54,573 nucleotides of DNA from Actinokineospora iranica (lineage in GTDB: Bacteria > Actinomycetota > Actinomycetes > Mycobacteriales > Pseudonocardiaceae), in NCBI RefSeq assembly GCF_900101685.1, contig NZ_FMZZ01000024.1, positions 1-54,573 on the forward strand. Reading direction: 5' to 3'. The position numbers and the translations under genes are program-made. Below, in pieces: positions 6,991 through 15,020 of the stretch (position 1 is its first letter; every line of letters begins with the position of its first letter). Below the pieces are notes generated by a model that made no database searches, was not told the origin of the DNA, and was given only the letters and a program-made list of their open reading frames with translations.

Positions 6991-7194
6991 ATGCAGGTTG
7001 AGGGTACGGCCCGGTATCTGCGGGTCAAGGAGGTTGCGGTGCGGTTCGCCGTGTCGCCGTCGACGGTGTATCGGGCTGTGGAGGCGGGGGAGTTGCCGTC
7101 TGTGCGGATCGGTGGGTCGGTGCGGATTCCGGAGCAGGCGTTGGCGGCGTTCGAGGCTGCCGCGTTCGGGTCGGCGCTGCCGGGGGTGGCGTGA
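6991..7194 (+). CDS. Helix-turn-helix protein (excisionase-like/MerR-type HTH)
   Basis: 67 residues: RYLRVKEVAVRFAVSPSTVY then AVEAGELPSVRIGGSVRIP, the HTH_17 pattern shared by excisionases and small AICE regulators. GGGAGG 4 nt before ATG 6991 fixes the start. First gene of the rightward operon under GntR control. A second protein of this type, beside the integrase at 17181, is the better Xis candidate, so this one may be an activator. Confidence 0.8.
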   Translation: MQVEGTARYLRVKEVAVRFAVSPSTVYRAVEAGELPSVRIGGSVRIPEQALAAFEAAAFGSALPGVA

Positions 7195-7649
7195 TGCGGG
7201 AGTTGTTGGCGGCTGCGGAGGCGATGTCGCGGGTGTTGGTGGAGAACCCGACCGCGCCGAAGGTGTGCAACGTGCGGCTGTTCTCGGAGTACCAGATGCG
7301 TCCGGCGGCGCAGTTGCAGGTGACCGGTGGGTGGTCGTCGGGGGCGCTGGTGTCGGTGGCGTTGTGGGCGAAGGCGTTCGGCAGGCCGGTGGTGTTCACC
7401 TCGCACGAGACCTACGTCCAGGTCTGCACGACGACCAGCGTGGTGACCGCTTCCGGTGACGTGGTGTGGGTGGAGGTCTGGGACCACCTGGACTCGGAGG
7501 ACCGGGAGGTTCTGGCCCGGCACGCGGGTGTCTCGGTGGTCCCGGGGCAGCCCGGGGCGGTCGTGGAACTCACGGCCGCGCGGGTGCTTGACGCCGTTGC
7601 CGCCGCTGCGGAGTTCGCGGCGGCGCGGGATGAGGCGGTGGCGCGATGA
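7194..7649 (+). CDS. AICE protein of unknown function
   Basis: 151 residues starting MRELLAAAEAMSRVLV, with a mixed alpha/beta pattern (PAAQLQVTGGWSSGALVSVA, VVWVEVWDHLDSEDREVLA) and an Ala-rich C-terminal helix. No family recognised. ATG overlaps the preceding stop (TGATG) and its own stop overlaps the next ATG, so it belongs to a tightly coupled operon. Confidence 0.7.
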   Translation: MRELLAAAEAMSRVLVENPTAPKVCNVRLFSEYQMRPAAQLQVTGGWSSGALVSVALWAKAFGRPVVFTSHETYVQVCTTTSVVTASGDVVWVEVWDHLDSEDREVLARHAGVSVVPGQPGAVVELTAARVLDAVAAAAEFAAARDEAVAR

Positions 7650-8074
7650 CGCCGCGGATCGTGCGGTTGCCGTGGAACGGGCAGTTCTGGCACGGGCGGA
7701 TGGAGGACGGGTTGCCGACCTTCGGGTTCCGTGACGCGCCCGCTGGTCTGGTGACTCGTCGGCAGTTGCGGGCGGCGGGGTTGTGCCCGGGTGGGCGTGG
7801 CTATGTCGCCCAGCTCAAGTGGCGGGGTGGTCGGCGGTGGGCGGCGCTGTACCTGCTGGAGGCGGCGGTGCCGTCGCCGGGGTCGACCACGCCGCAGCTG
7901 GTGGCGCTGTGGAAGGCCAACCGCGCGTTGCGCACCTGTCGTGACTGCGGGCGGGTGTTCGACTTCCGGCTGCCGACCTCGAACGGGCGCCGCTGCTGGG
8001 ACTGCGACCAGGACCCCGACGAGTTTCCAGCCCCTGTCTCTGCCGGTGTGTCCCGAATGGAGCGTGTCGCATGA
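7646..8074 (+). CDS. RRQRL motif-containing zinc-binding protein
   Basis: 142 residues. The central motif LVTRRQLRAAGLCPGG corresponds to the RRQRL signature that names this actinobacterial family. A C-terminal zinc ribbon follows: CRDCGRVFDF and CWDCDQDP (two CxxC pairs about 20 residues apart). Such proteins recur in AICE and plasmid transfer operons; their role is unknown, probably nucleic-acid or protein binding. ATGA overlaps with both neighbours. Confidence 0.8.
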   Translation: MTPRIVRLPWNGQFWHGRMEDGLPTFGFRDAPAGLVTRRQLRAAGLCPGGRGYVAQLKWRGGRRWAALYLLEAAVPSPGSTTPQLVALWKANRALRTCRDCGRVFDFRLPTSNGRRCWDCDQDPDEFPAPVSAGVSRMERVA

Positions 8075-8475
8075 GCGCGTTGGTCCTGATCCCCTCGCAT
8101 GTCGTCGTTCCGGTGGGCGGGGGCCTGTCGGTGCGGACGATTCGCGTGGTGGTGACCATCAACGATGTCGCCTACCAGGTCGACCGGCCGCTGCTCATGG
8201 TCGGCCGGAACGTCGCGTTGTCGCCGGACGTGTCCGTCCAGGGCGCGGTGGTCGGGTTCCACATGGACCGGTGGTGCGTGATCGCCTTCGGCGACACCGC
8301 AGGCGCGGGTGTGCAGTTGCCCCGCTACCTGGGCGACCAGGTTGTGGCCGCGCGGATGGCGCGGGACTTCGAGGGCGACCCCCGGATCGGGTGGGACTCG
8401 CCCGAGGTGGAGATCGAGGCGTGGTGCGTGCGCTGGATCGAGACCCACCGGGGCGGGGAGGTGACAGCGCCGTGA
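8071..8475 (+). CDS. AICE protein of unknown function
   Basis: 134 residues. The N-terminal half is strand-rich (TIRVVVTINDVAYQVDRP), the C-terminal half more helical with two tryptophans (EIEAWCVRWIETH). No recognised family. Translationally coupled on both sides (ATGA before, GTGA after) within the transfer operon. Confidence 0.65.
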   Translation: MSALVLIPSHVVVPVGGGLSVRTIRVVVTINDVAYQVDRPLLMVGRNVALSPDVSVQGAVVGFHMDRWCVIAFGDTAGAGVQLPRYLGDQVVAARMARDFEGDPRIGWDSPEVEIEAWCVRWIETHRGGEVTAP

Positions 8476-8753
8476 CGCGGGTGATTCGGGTGGCGTTGCT
8501 GCCGCTGGTGCTGGCGTGGTCGCTGGCGCGGTTGCTGCTGGGCCCGGCGCTGATCGTGGTCCTGGGGTGGTGGCTGATCCCGGCGGGGTCGGTGTGGTTC
8601 GTGCTGCTGGCCTCGCTGGTGGGGCTGTACCTGGTGGTCGCGTTCACGGCGTGGAAGGCCGGGGTGCGCGGGGAGCTGCGGTCGCTGACCCGGGGCGTGG
8701 TGCGCGTCGCGGCCGCCGGTCGTGGGCGGCGCCCGAGGAGGGGGAAGCGATGA
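8472..8753 (+). CDS. Small two-helix membrane protein of the transfer operon
   Basis: 93 residues from GTG 8472, which overlaps the previous stop. Two transmembrane segments (ALLPLVLAWSLARLLLGPAL, then VWFVLLASLVGLYLVVAF) followed by a basic tail (RGRRPRRGKR). Small Spd-like membrane proteins accompany TraB in AICEs and plasmids and assist spread through mycelium. That role is inferred from context only. Confidence 0.7.
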   Translation: MTRVIRVALLPLVLAWSLARLLLGPALIVVLGWWLIPAGSVWFVLLASLVGLYLVVAFTAWKAGVRGELRSLTRGVVRVAAAGRGRRPRRGKR

Positions 8754-9619
8754 GCGGGAACGGGAAGCTGACCGGGCGCAAGGTGGCGCTGTTCGCGGTG
8801 ATGGCCGGTGCGCTGGCGTTGACGGTCAACGGTGAGGTCCAAGCGGTCGCGCCGATGCTGGGGACCGGGTTCGGGGCGGTGCTGGCGGCGGTGTTCGCGC
8901 TCTCGACGCTGCTGGCGCTGAACTACGTGATCGAGGGCACCGGGTCGGTGCGGCTGTGGGCGTGGCTGGTGCTGGTGCTGGCCGGTGGCATGGAGTTGGG
9001 CCTGAACACCTGGCACGCCCTCAGCGCCGTGCTGACGACCCCTGAGGGCGCGGTCGTGCTCGACTCGCGGGGTCGGGCCGTTCCGGCGCTGCCGCCGCTG
9101 GCGGCGGTCGCGGTCGGGGCGGGGCCGGTGCTGCTGGCGGGTCTGCTCTCGCACCTGGTCGCGCTGACCATGGCCGACCGCCCCGCCCCGGTGCCGCCTG
9201 CCGCGCCCACCCCCGCCCCCGCGCCCGCTCTGCCGGTGCCGGGTACCGGATTGGCGGCGCGGGAGGAATCGGGGGCGGGTGACCCGGTGCCGGTGCGGGC
9301 GTCGGCGACCCGGGTCGGCGTGAGCGCCGGTACGGGTACCGGTGCCCGGGGTCGCAAGCCCAGGGCGGTGGAGGCCGGTACGCGTACCGCGCCGAAGACG
9401 CCGCGACCAGATGACGAGTTGCTGGCGGTGCTGACCTACCCCGAACTCGTCGCCCGCGACGCCGACGGCACCGTGCCGGTACGCCGCGCCGCCCGGGAAC
9501 TGGGATGCGGGGTGGACCGGGCGCGCAAGCTGCTGCGCGAATCCGGCCTCCTGGCCGACCGGGCCGAGGGCAGCGCCACCGAGGACGCGCGGTCGGAGTT
9601 GGTCGACGCGGCGGTCTGA
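8750..9619 (+). CDS. Membrane protein with C-terminal HTH, DUF2637/SpdB-like
   Basis: 289 residues. Four hydrophobic segments in the first 150 residues (ALFAVMAGALALTV, AVLAAVFALSTLLALNYV, LWAWLVLVLAGGMELG, AGPVLLAGLLSHLVAL), a long Pro/Ala/Thr linker, then a DNA-binding-like end (RAARELGCGVDRARKLLRES). The layout resembles DUF2637/Spd proteins encoded next to TraB, which act in intramycelial plasmid spreading. ATG 8750 overlaps the preceding stop. Linker has repeated GTG/GTA Gly-Thr codons and the strongest GC skew of the operon. Confidence 0.7.
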   Translation: MSGNGKLTGRKVALFAVMAGALALTVNGEVQAVAPMLGTGFGAVLAAVFALSTLLALNYVIEGTGSVRLWAWLVLVLAGGMELGLNTWHALSAVLTTPEGAVVLDSRGRAVPALPPLAAVAVGAGPVLLAGLLSHLVALTMADRPAPVPPAAPTPAPAPALPVPGTGLAAREESGAGDPVPVRASATRVGVSAGTGTGARGRKPRAVEAGTRTAPKTPRPDDELLAVLTYPELVARDADGTVPVRRAARELGCGVDRARKLLRESGLLADRAEGSATEDARSELVDAAV

Positions 9620-9733
9620 CCGTCCAGGGTGCGGCACCCGCCCCACCGTCCGTGGTGGGTGCCGTCGCCCGGTCGGCCGGAAACCGGCGACCACATCTTC
9701 CCTCTTCGTCACCCTTTGGAAAGGACACCCCTG

Positions 9734-10093
9734 ATGGCCGAGATCACCGCGTTCGGTGAGCCGGAGTTCTTCTCCACCAGCCAGATCCGCGACTACTGCG
9801 GCAACGCCCGCAAGGTCCTGCGTCCGATGCACCACGAGCTGATGGTCAGCGCCGAAGAGCTGCACGCGGCGTTGAAGTACGTGCGCTCGGCCGACCCGAA
9901 AGCAGCGGGCCTGGACTCCCGGGTCCGGGCGCGCCTGGTGGCCCGGCACATGCACACCGCCGCCGACGCCCTGCTGGTGGCGCAGTCGGCGATGGTCAAG
10001 ACCTACCTGTCGTTCCGCCGCCACTACGTGGTCGAGCTGAACGAGGCCGGGTTCAAGGACAAGGCCCGCCGCGAGTTCCGCTTCGACGACTAA
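9734..10093 (+). CDS. Conserved AICE transfer-region protein, function unknown
   Basis: 119 residues, mostly helical: STSQIRDYCGNARKVLRPM, then RHMHTAADALLVAQSAMVKT. It sits directly upstream of the TraB-like gene, as comparable small helical proteins do in other AICEs. GGAAAGGA precedes ATG 9734. The 114-bp gap before it (9620-9733) holds a GGCACCC/GGGTGCC hairpin near 9637-9662. Confidence 0.7.
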   Translation: MAEITAFGEPEFFSTSQIRDYCGNARKVLRPMHHELMVSAEELHAALKYVRSADPKAAGLDSRVRARLVARHMHTAADALLVAQSAMVKTYLSFRRHYVVELNEAGFKDKARREFRFDD

Positions 10094-10166
10094 CCGCGTC
10101 ACCCGTACCGGGGCGCTGGGCGTGCCCGGTGACCGCGAGGCAGTACACCGCAAGGAAAGGAGAACG

Positions 10167-12167
10167 ATGATGGGCAGGCGCAACGGGGGCCGCGCGGTCA
10201 CCGAGCACGAGCAGGACAAGGCGTTCGGCTACTACGTGCCCCGCAAGTACTGGGCGTCCCGACTCGCCCCGTACGCCGGGGAGTGGGCCGGGGTCGGGGC
10301 GATGTGGGCGGCCGGTGCGGGCACGCACCTGCTGTGCGCGGACTCCACGGTCCTGCCGTGGGTCACCCCCGGCATGACCCTGCTGGGCACCGGGTTGGCG
10401 GCGGTGGCGTGGAAGGCCGGTGCCGCACGCGGCATGGTGACCCGGCTGCACGCCACCGCCACCACCGCGCTCGGTGGGCTGTGGATGACCGCGTGCTCGA
10501 TCGTGGCCCCGTGGCAGCAGCCGATGACCGGGCTGTGCCTCTACGGCGGCGCGGCGGTCGCGCTGTCGTGGAACATCCGACGGATGCTCAACTCCGGTGG
10601 CGACAACGACGGCAGCGGCGGGCTGTTCGACAAGATCAAGCTGGCCGGTGTCCACACCGGTCCGTCCCAGGTCGCCCCGAACAAGGTCACCGTGCCGCTG
10701 GCGCTGACCGCCGGTGAGACCTCTGTGGAGGACGTGCAGAAGAACGCCGACAAGGTGGCCCAGGTCCTGCGGCTGCCCAAGGGGTCGGTGCGGATCGTGG
10801 GCGACCCCGACGACATGTCCCGGGCGACCATGAACCTGGTCCCCACCGACGTCCTGCGCCACACCCAGCCCTGGCCGGGGCCGTCGCACCCGGGCGGGTC
10901 CATCACGGACCCGATCGTGCCCGGGATCTACGAGGACACCGAGCCGCAGCGCATGTTCTTCCCCGGCGACAAGGCCACCGGCCGCCAGGCCATGACCCTG
11001 ATCGTCCAAGGCATGAAGGGGTCCGGGAAGACCGGCGGGGCGAAGAACTGCTGGACGGAGATCCTCACCCGGACCGACGTGAACCTCATCGTCCTCGACC
11101 CGTCCAAAGGGGAGCAGTCGGTGGCGTTCCTGGGCGAGAAGACCCATGTGGTCACCGGGCACCAGAAGTGCGCCGACCTCACCGGCCGTGTCCCCGACGT
11201 CATCACCGACCGCTCCACCGCCCTGGGCCGGTGGGGCTACGACGAGTGGACCCCGGAGGCGTTCACCCGCCACGGGATGCCCTACCTGATCCTGTGGATC
11301 GAGGAGGCGACCCGGGTCCTGGAGGACGCCGCGCTCATGACCCGCATCACCCAGGAGTGCCGCTCGGCGGGCATCTCGGTGGTGCTCTCCTTGCAGAAGG
11401 CCAGCTACCGGCAGATGAGCACCGACGTCCGCTCCCAGGTGGACGGTGTGTGGTGCTTCGGGGTCAAGGACCTCGAAGACGCCGCGTTCACCCTGTCCGA
11501 ACAGGTCATCGACGCCGGAGCCCGCCCCGACCGGTGGCAGAACCGCCGCGTCGGCTGCAACTACCTCGAAGTCCCCGGGGTCGACGAGGACCGCTACCCG
11601 ATCCCGGGCCGCACCTTCACCGGCACCGACGAGCAGCGCGCCGCGACCATCGCCGCCCACGACCACATCCGCCCGCCGCTGTGGGCGCCCACCGCGAAAC
11701 TCCTCGGCCTGCCCACCCACCCCGGCACCACGACCACGACGACCACCGCGACGACCGCGAACGGAGCCACCTCAATGTCCAGCGGCCGCGCCGACGACCA
11801 CGCCGACCTCGACCGCCTGCCCCTGCCCGCCAACGACGACCCGGACACCCTGCCCGCCGACCCCGAACCCGACCTGCCCGCCGACCCCGACGCCGAACTC
11901 CCCGACGACCCCGACATGGCCCTGCCCGGCGGGCGCCCGACCCGCAAGCAGGCCCTGGCCATGGTCCGCGACGCCATCGGCGAACTCGCCGCCCAGGGCG
12001 TCACCACCTTCACCATCCGGGACCTTCCCGACCCAGCCCTGGTCAGCCGGGGCCGCCCGTGGCTGTCCGGAGTCCTCTCCGGATTCGTCCGCGACGGCCT
12101 GCTCGCCGAGGCCGGCACCGACGGCAAAGCCACCCGCTACGCCCTCGCCATGAGCGACGCAGCGTAA
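10167..12167 (+). CDS. FtsK/SpoIIIE-type conjugal DNA translocase (TraB-like)
   Basis: 666 residues. Two to four hydrophobic segments near the N-terminus (GVGAMWAAGAGTHLL, LLGTGLAAVAWKAG, WMTACSIVAPW), a Walker A GMKGSGKT at about 282-289, Walker B LILWIEEA at about 375, and a C-terminal winged-helix-like region (FTIRDLPDPALVSRGRPWL) resembling FtsK gamma/TraB clt-binding domains. TraB proteins form hexameric pores that move double-stranded plasmid DNA between mycelia without a relaxase. An acidic Asp/Pro repeat lies before the C-terminal domain. AAGGAAAGGAG precedes the tandem ATGATG start. Ends the transfer operon at a strong terminator. Confidence 0.93.
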   Translation: MMGRRNGGRAVTEHEQDKAFGYYVPRKYWASRLAPYAGEWAGVGAMWAAGAGTHLLCADSTVLPWVTPGMTLLGTGLAAVAWKAGAARGMVTRLHATATTALGGLWMTACSIVAPWQQPMTGLCLYGGAAVALSWNIRRMLNSGGDNDGSGGLFDKIKLAGVHTGPSQVAPNKVTVPLALTAGETSVEDVQKNADKVAQVLRLPKGSVRIVGDPDDMSRATMNLVPTDVLRHTQPWPGPSHPGGSITDPIVPGIYEDTEPQRMFFPGDKATGRQAMTLIVQGMKGSGKTGGAKNCWTEILTRTDVNLIVLDPSKGEQSVAFLGEKTHVVTGHQKCADLTGRVPDVITDRSTALGRWGYDEWTPEAFTRHGMPYLILWIEEATRVLEDAALMTRITQECRSAGISVVLSLQKASYRQMSTDVRSQVDGVWCFGVKDLEDAAFTLSEQVIDAGARPDRWQNRRVGCNYLEVPGVDEDRYPIPGRTFTGTDEQRAATIAAHDHIRPPLWAPTAKLLGLPTHPGTTTTTTTATTANGATSMSSGRADDHADLDRLPLPANDDPDTLPADPEPDLPADPDAELPDDPDMALPGGRPTRKQALAMVRDAIGELAAQGVTTFTIRDLPDPALVSRGRPWLSGVLSGFVRDGLLAEAGTDGKATRYALAMSDAA

Positions 12168-12173
12168 CCACGC

Positions 12174-12220
12174 GCGGGCGTTCCTGACGACACGTCACGT
12201 CAGCCGTCAGGAACGCCCGC
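12174..12220 (+). terminator. Hairpin after the TraB-like gene
   Basis: Perfect 16-bp stem: GCGGGCGTTCCTGACG at 12174-12189 and CGTCAGGAACGCCCGC at 12205-12220, 15-nt loop. Starts 6 nt after the stop, so a terminator is the simplest reading. Confidence 0.75.
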
Positions 12221-12238
12221 ACTCCCACCCCAACGCGT

Positions 12239-12258
12239 GCGCGCGCACGTGCGCGCGC
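12239..12258. repeat. 20-bp perfect palindrome of alternating purine-pyrimidine
   Basis: GCGCGCGCACGTGCGCGCGC reads the same on both strands and lies 72 bp after the TraB-like stop, ahead of the next gene. It may be a protein-binding or Z-forming site; a role as the transfer locus (clt), usually near traB, is possible but unproven. Confidence 0.45.
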
Positions 12259-12363
12259 GAAACCCGATTCATAACAGTGTTCCGACAACGGCTGGACGCC
12301 CTCCGGCTCGACCCCGCACGCCCATCTGACGCTACACACAGTAACCAAAAGGAGGACCCTGGA

Positions 12364-12840
12364 ATGCGAACCCGCCATCGACACCTCACCGCCGACTGGT
12401 TCGGCGAAGGCCACGACCTCGACCCCGACCGCCTCAACGTCGCCTTCCACGAGATCGGCCACCTCACCGTCTGGGAGACCCTGCCCGGAGCCCGTGTGCT
12501 CGCCGTGAAGGTCACCGGCAAGGGCAACGGCACCGAGGGCCTGGTCCACATGCGGTGGCCCAAGAACGCCCCCGAGATCGACCGCGGCTACCTGGTCGGC
12601 CGCCTGGCCGGAAGCGAAGCCGACCGGCTGCGCTGCGACCAGACCGGCGACCGCCCCGACACCGCAGGCTGGGGCCACGACATGGCCGACTTCCGCCGCG
12701 TCCGCCGCCAACACGAGCCCTCCCGGCAGTGGACCGAAGCCGAACTCCGCGCCGAAGCCCGCCGCCTCCTGCTCGCCCAACTCCCCCGCGCCCAGCGCCG
12801 AGCGCTCCAGCTCGCCCGCTACGGCCACCTCCACACCTGA
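12364..12840 (+). CDS. M41-like metallopeptidase-fold protein (HEIGH motif)
   Basis: 158 residues. AFHEIGHLTVWETLPGARVL at about 27-46 contains an HExxH zinc motif in the same setting as FtsH peptidase (M41), and GWGHDMADFRRV at about 102 supplies a candidate third ligand Asp, as in FtsH. VGRLAGSEADRLR fits the M41 helix between them. There is no AAA+ or membrane part, so it is a free-standing peptidase-like domain. AGGAGG precedes ATG 12364. Its place between transfer and replication genes suggests a processing or anti-defence role, which is inference. Confidence 0.7.
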   Translation: MRTRHRHLTADWFGEGHDLDPDRLNVAFHEIGHLTVWETLPGARVLAVKVTGKGNGTEGLVHMRWPKNAPEIDRGYLVGRLAGSEADRLRCDQTGDRPDTAGWGHDMADFRRVRRQHEPSRQWTEAELRAEARRLLLAQLPRAQRRALQLARYGHLHT

Positions 12841-12878
12841 CCCCCACCCCGCCCGCAACAACCGACAAGGAACCTGCC

Positions 12879-13169
12879 ATGACCGTGGAAACCCGCTGGG
12901 AACAAGCCATCCGCGACGCCATCACCAGCCTGGAACACACACGCGGCGACTGGGTCGCCCTGGTCGACCTGCGCCCCATCCTCAACCACTGGGGAACCAG
13001 CCGCGCTGCCCAGGACCGCCACCTCAAACGCCTCTCCCTCGAAGGCAAGGTCCACCTCGTCCCCGAGTCCAACCGCAAAGCCCTGCGCGAGGAAGACCAC
13101 GACGCCTCCCTCCGACTCGGTGGCGACGACAACCACCTCATCGCCTGGAACTACCACCGCCACCCCTGA
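12879..13169 (+). CDS. Small winged-helix-like AICE protein
   Basis: 96 residues: WEQAIRDAITSLEHTRGDWV, LVDLRPILNHWGTSRAAQDR, HLKRLSLEGKVHLVPE. The helix-helix-wing order with a final strand pair resembles a winged-helix domain. No family recognised. Separate ribosome-binding region (CAAGGA) 8 nt before ATG. Confidence 0.6.
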   Translation: MTVETRWEQAIRDAITSLEHTRGDWVALVDLRPILNHWGTSRAAQDRHLKRLSLEGKVHLVPESNRKALREEDHDASLRLGGDDNHLIAWNYHRHP

Positions 13170-13218
13170 CCACCCACCAGTTCGTTTTCACCCATCCCCA
13201 TCCATAGGAGACAGATCA

Positions 13219-13947
13219 GTGAGTACGCCAAGCACACCGAACAACAAGATCATCGCTGCCGCTGCCACCCGGCGCGGGGTTCGCGCACACAACATGGACG
13301 CCGCTGCGGTGTTCCGTGCTGGCACCGGGGTGGTGGGCGCGGCGCTGGTGGACGGGATCGGCAACGACGAGCAGGGCGCGGCCACGATGGGTCTGCTCGC
13401 CGAAACCGCCGCGCGGATCGCCACGACCAAGGGCACCCTGGCCGGGCTGCTCGCCGCCGCAGCGCTGATCGAGGACCCCGGAGTCGAGCCCTACGCGCCC
13501 AACGGAGTGATCGTGGTCGCCGCCGCCGAACCCGGCAGCCCGACCGCGCTGGCGTGGGTCGGCGACTCCCACGCCTACGGCTGGAACGGCCACGTCCTGC
13601 GACGCCGCACCGACCCCCACACCATGGGCGCCTACCTGCGGCAGAACGGCGACCACGAAGTCCTGGCCGGACTGCACGACAACTGGGTGCGGCTGAGCCT
13701 GACCGTGGCCGCACCCACCAACGTCGCCCGCGCCGACGCCCCCGAAGACGAACTCGTCCTGCTGGTCTCCGACGGCCTGGACGACCTCACCACCGACGAA
13801 CTCACCGCGTTGATCCGGGAGCACGAGCACGACCCGCAGGCCCTGGCCGAGGCCATCGTCGCCACCGCCCGACTCGACGACAACGGCTACCGCGACGACG
13901 CCACCGCCATCGTCCTCACCAGCCGCGCCACCCGCGAGAACGGCTGA
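13219..13947 (+). CDS. PP2C-like protein phosphatase of the AICE
   Basis: 242 residues. PPM/PP2C features: RGVRAHNMDAAAVF near 20 (RxxNxD metal motif form), VGAALVDGIGND (the xxDGxG motif), ALAWVGDSHAYGW (GDSxxY), LLVSDGLDDLTTDE (SDGLxD) and a final YRDDATAIVL (DDxT). The near-complete set implies an active Mg/Mn-dependent Ser/Thr phosphatase. GTG 13219 preceded by AGGAGA. Phosphatases of this type turn up on actinobacterial mobile elements; substrate unknown. Confidence 0.85.
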   Translation: MSTPSTPNNKIIAAAATRRGVRAHNMDAAAVFRAGTGVVGAALVDGIGNDEQGAATMGLLAETAARIATTKGTLAGLLAAAALIEDPGVEPYAPNGVIVVAAAEPGSPTALAWVGDSHAYGWNGHVLRRRTDPHTMGAYLRQNGDHEVLAGLHDNWVRLSLTVAAPTNVARADAPEDELVLLVSDGLDDLTTDELTALIREHEHDPQALAEAIVATARLDDNGYRDDATAIVLTSRATRENG

Positions 13948-13956
13948 TGTGAGCAC

Positions 13957-13996
13957 CCCGGTGGCCGCGCGGGGCACCTCCCGCGCGGCCACCGGG
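13957..13996 (+). terminator. 17-bp perfect stem hairpin between phosphatase and primase genes
   Basis: CCCGGTGGCCGCGCGGG at 13957-13973 pairs with 13980-13996 over a 6-nt loop. No T-run. It probably ends the phosphatase transcript or attenuates read-through into the replication genes 44 nt further on. Confidence 0.65.
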
Positions 13997-14039
13997 CCGA
14001 CTCGCCCCACCCCGAAACCGAGACCAGGAAGGCAGACCC

Positions 14040-15020
14040 ATGACGACGACCGCCGACATGCTCGCCGTGGCACTGGACGCCGTGGCGCGAGGTTGGAAGG
14101 TGTTCCCGCTGCGGCCGAATTCGAAGAAGCCGCCCGCTCTGCACGGTGAGCGCGATTGCCCCCGCACCGGGATCTGCGCCACCGACCACCAGGGATGGGA
14201 GCAGCGAGCCATGGGCGACCCCGACCGGGTGCGCTGGTTCTGGACAAGCCGCCGCTTCTGCGGCTGCAACGTCGGCATCGCCACCGGCCCCAGTGGGCTG
14301 GTGGTGGTCGACCTCGACATGCCCAAGTCACCCGCCGACCGCCCCAAGGACGGCTTGAACCGGGGGGAGGGTATCCGGGACGGAGCGGATGTGTTCACCG
14401 CCGTCTGCGCCGACCTGGGCCACCAAGTTCCCTGGGAGACCACGACTGTGCGCACCCCGACCGGCGGCACCCACCTTTACTACGCCGCTCCCCAGGGCGT
14501 GGAGCTGCGCAACACCGAAGGCTCCTCCGGCCACGGACTCGGCTGGAAGGTCGACACCCGCGCCTGGGGCGGCTACGTCGTCGCCCCCGGCTCGATCACC
14601 CCCGCCGGGACCTACCGGCTGATCGAGGACCGCGCCCCGCTGCCCCTGCCCTCCTGGCTGACCGCCCGACTCACCCCGCCCCCACCACCCGCGCCGCGCA
14701 CCGCCGCCCCCGCGACCGGTTCCGACCGGCGCCCGGCCTACGTCGCCGCAGCCATCCAAGGCGAATGCGACCGGGTGGCCGCCGCCCGACCGTCCCAGCA
14801 CACCCGGACCCTGTTCTCCGCCTCCGGCAACCTCGGCCAACTCGTCGGAGGCGGACTCCTCCCCCCGGTTGAAGCCGAAACCGCGTTGTACGCGGCCGCA
14901 GCCCACATGATCACCGGCCCCTGCGCCTGCACCGACCACGAAATCCGCCGCACCATCACCAACGGCCTACGCGCCGGAGCCGCGCACCCCAGGACCCCGG
15001 CCAAGCGAGGCGCGGCATGA
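14040..15020 (+). CDS. Bifunctional DNA primase/polymerase (prim-pol, AEP superfamily)
   Basis: 326 residues. N-terminal prim-pol domain: ALDAVARGWKVFPLRPNSKK opening, NVGIATGPSGLVVVDLDMP with the metal-binding DxD near 90, RTPTGGTHLYYAAP with the conserved His, and GWKVDTRAWGGYVVAPGS. The C-terminal third is a helical region with CACTDHEIRRTI. These enzymes start replication of AICEs and plasmids. Its stop overlaps the start of the methyltransferase remnant, and the DUF3987 gene follows, a common replication pair. Confidence 0.92.
   Translation: MTTTADMLAVALDAVARGWKVFPLRPNSKKPPALHGERDCPRTGICATDHQGWEQRAMGDPDRVRWFWTSRRFCGCNVGIATGPSGLVVVDLDMPKSPADRPKDGLNRGEGIRDGADVFTAVCADLGHQVPWETTTVRTPTGGTHLYYAAPQGVELRNTEGSSGHGLGWKVDTRAWGGYVVAPGSITPAGTYRLIEDRAPLPLPSWLTARLTPPPPPAPRTAAPATGSDRRPAYVAAAIQGECDRVAAARPSQHTRTLFSASGNLGQLVGGGLLPPVEAETALYAAAAHMITGPCACTDHEIRRTITNGLRAGAAHPRTPAKRGAA

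Noticed and set aside
8195..10219. Long 674-codon antisense frame over the transfer operon
   Set aside because: High GC third positions on the plus strand leave the opposite frame open; Arg/Pro/His-rich composition and no domains.
10053..11720. Antisense frame across the TraB-like gene
   Set aside because: Shadow of a real gene with clear Walker motifs on the other strand.
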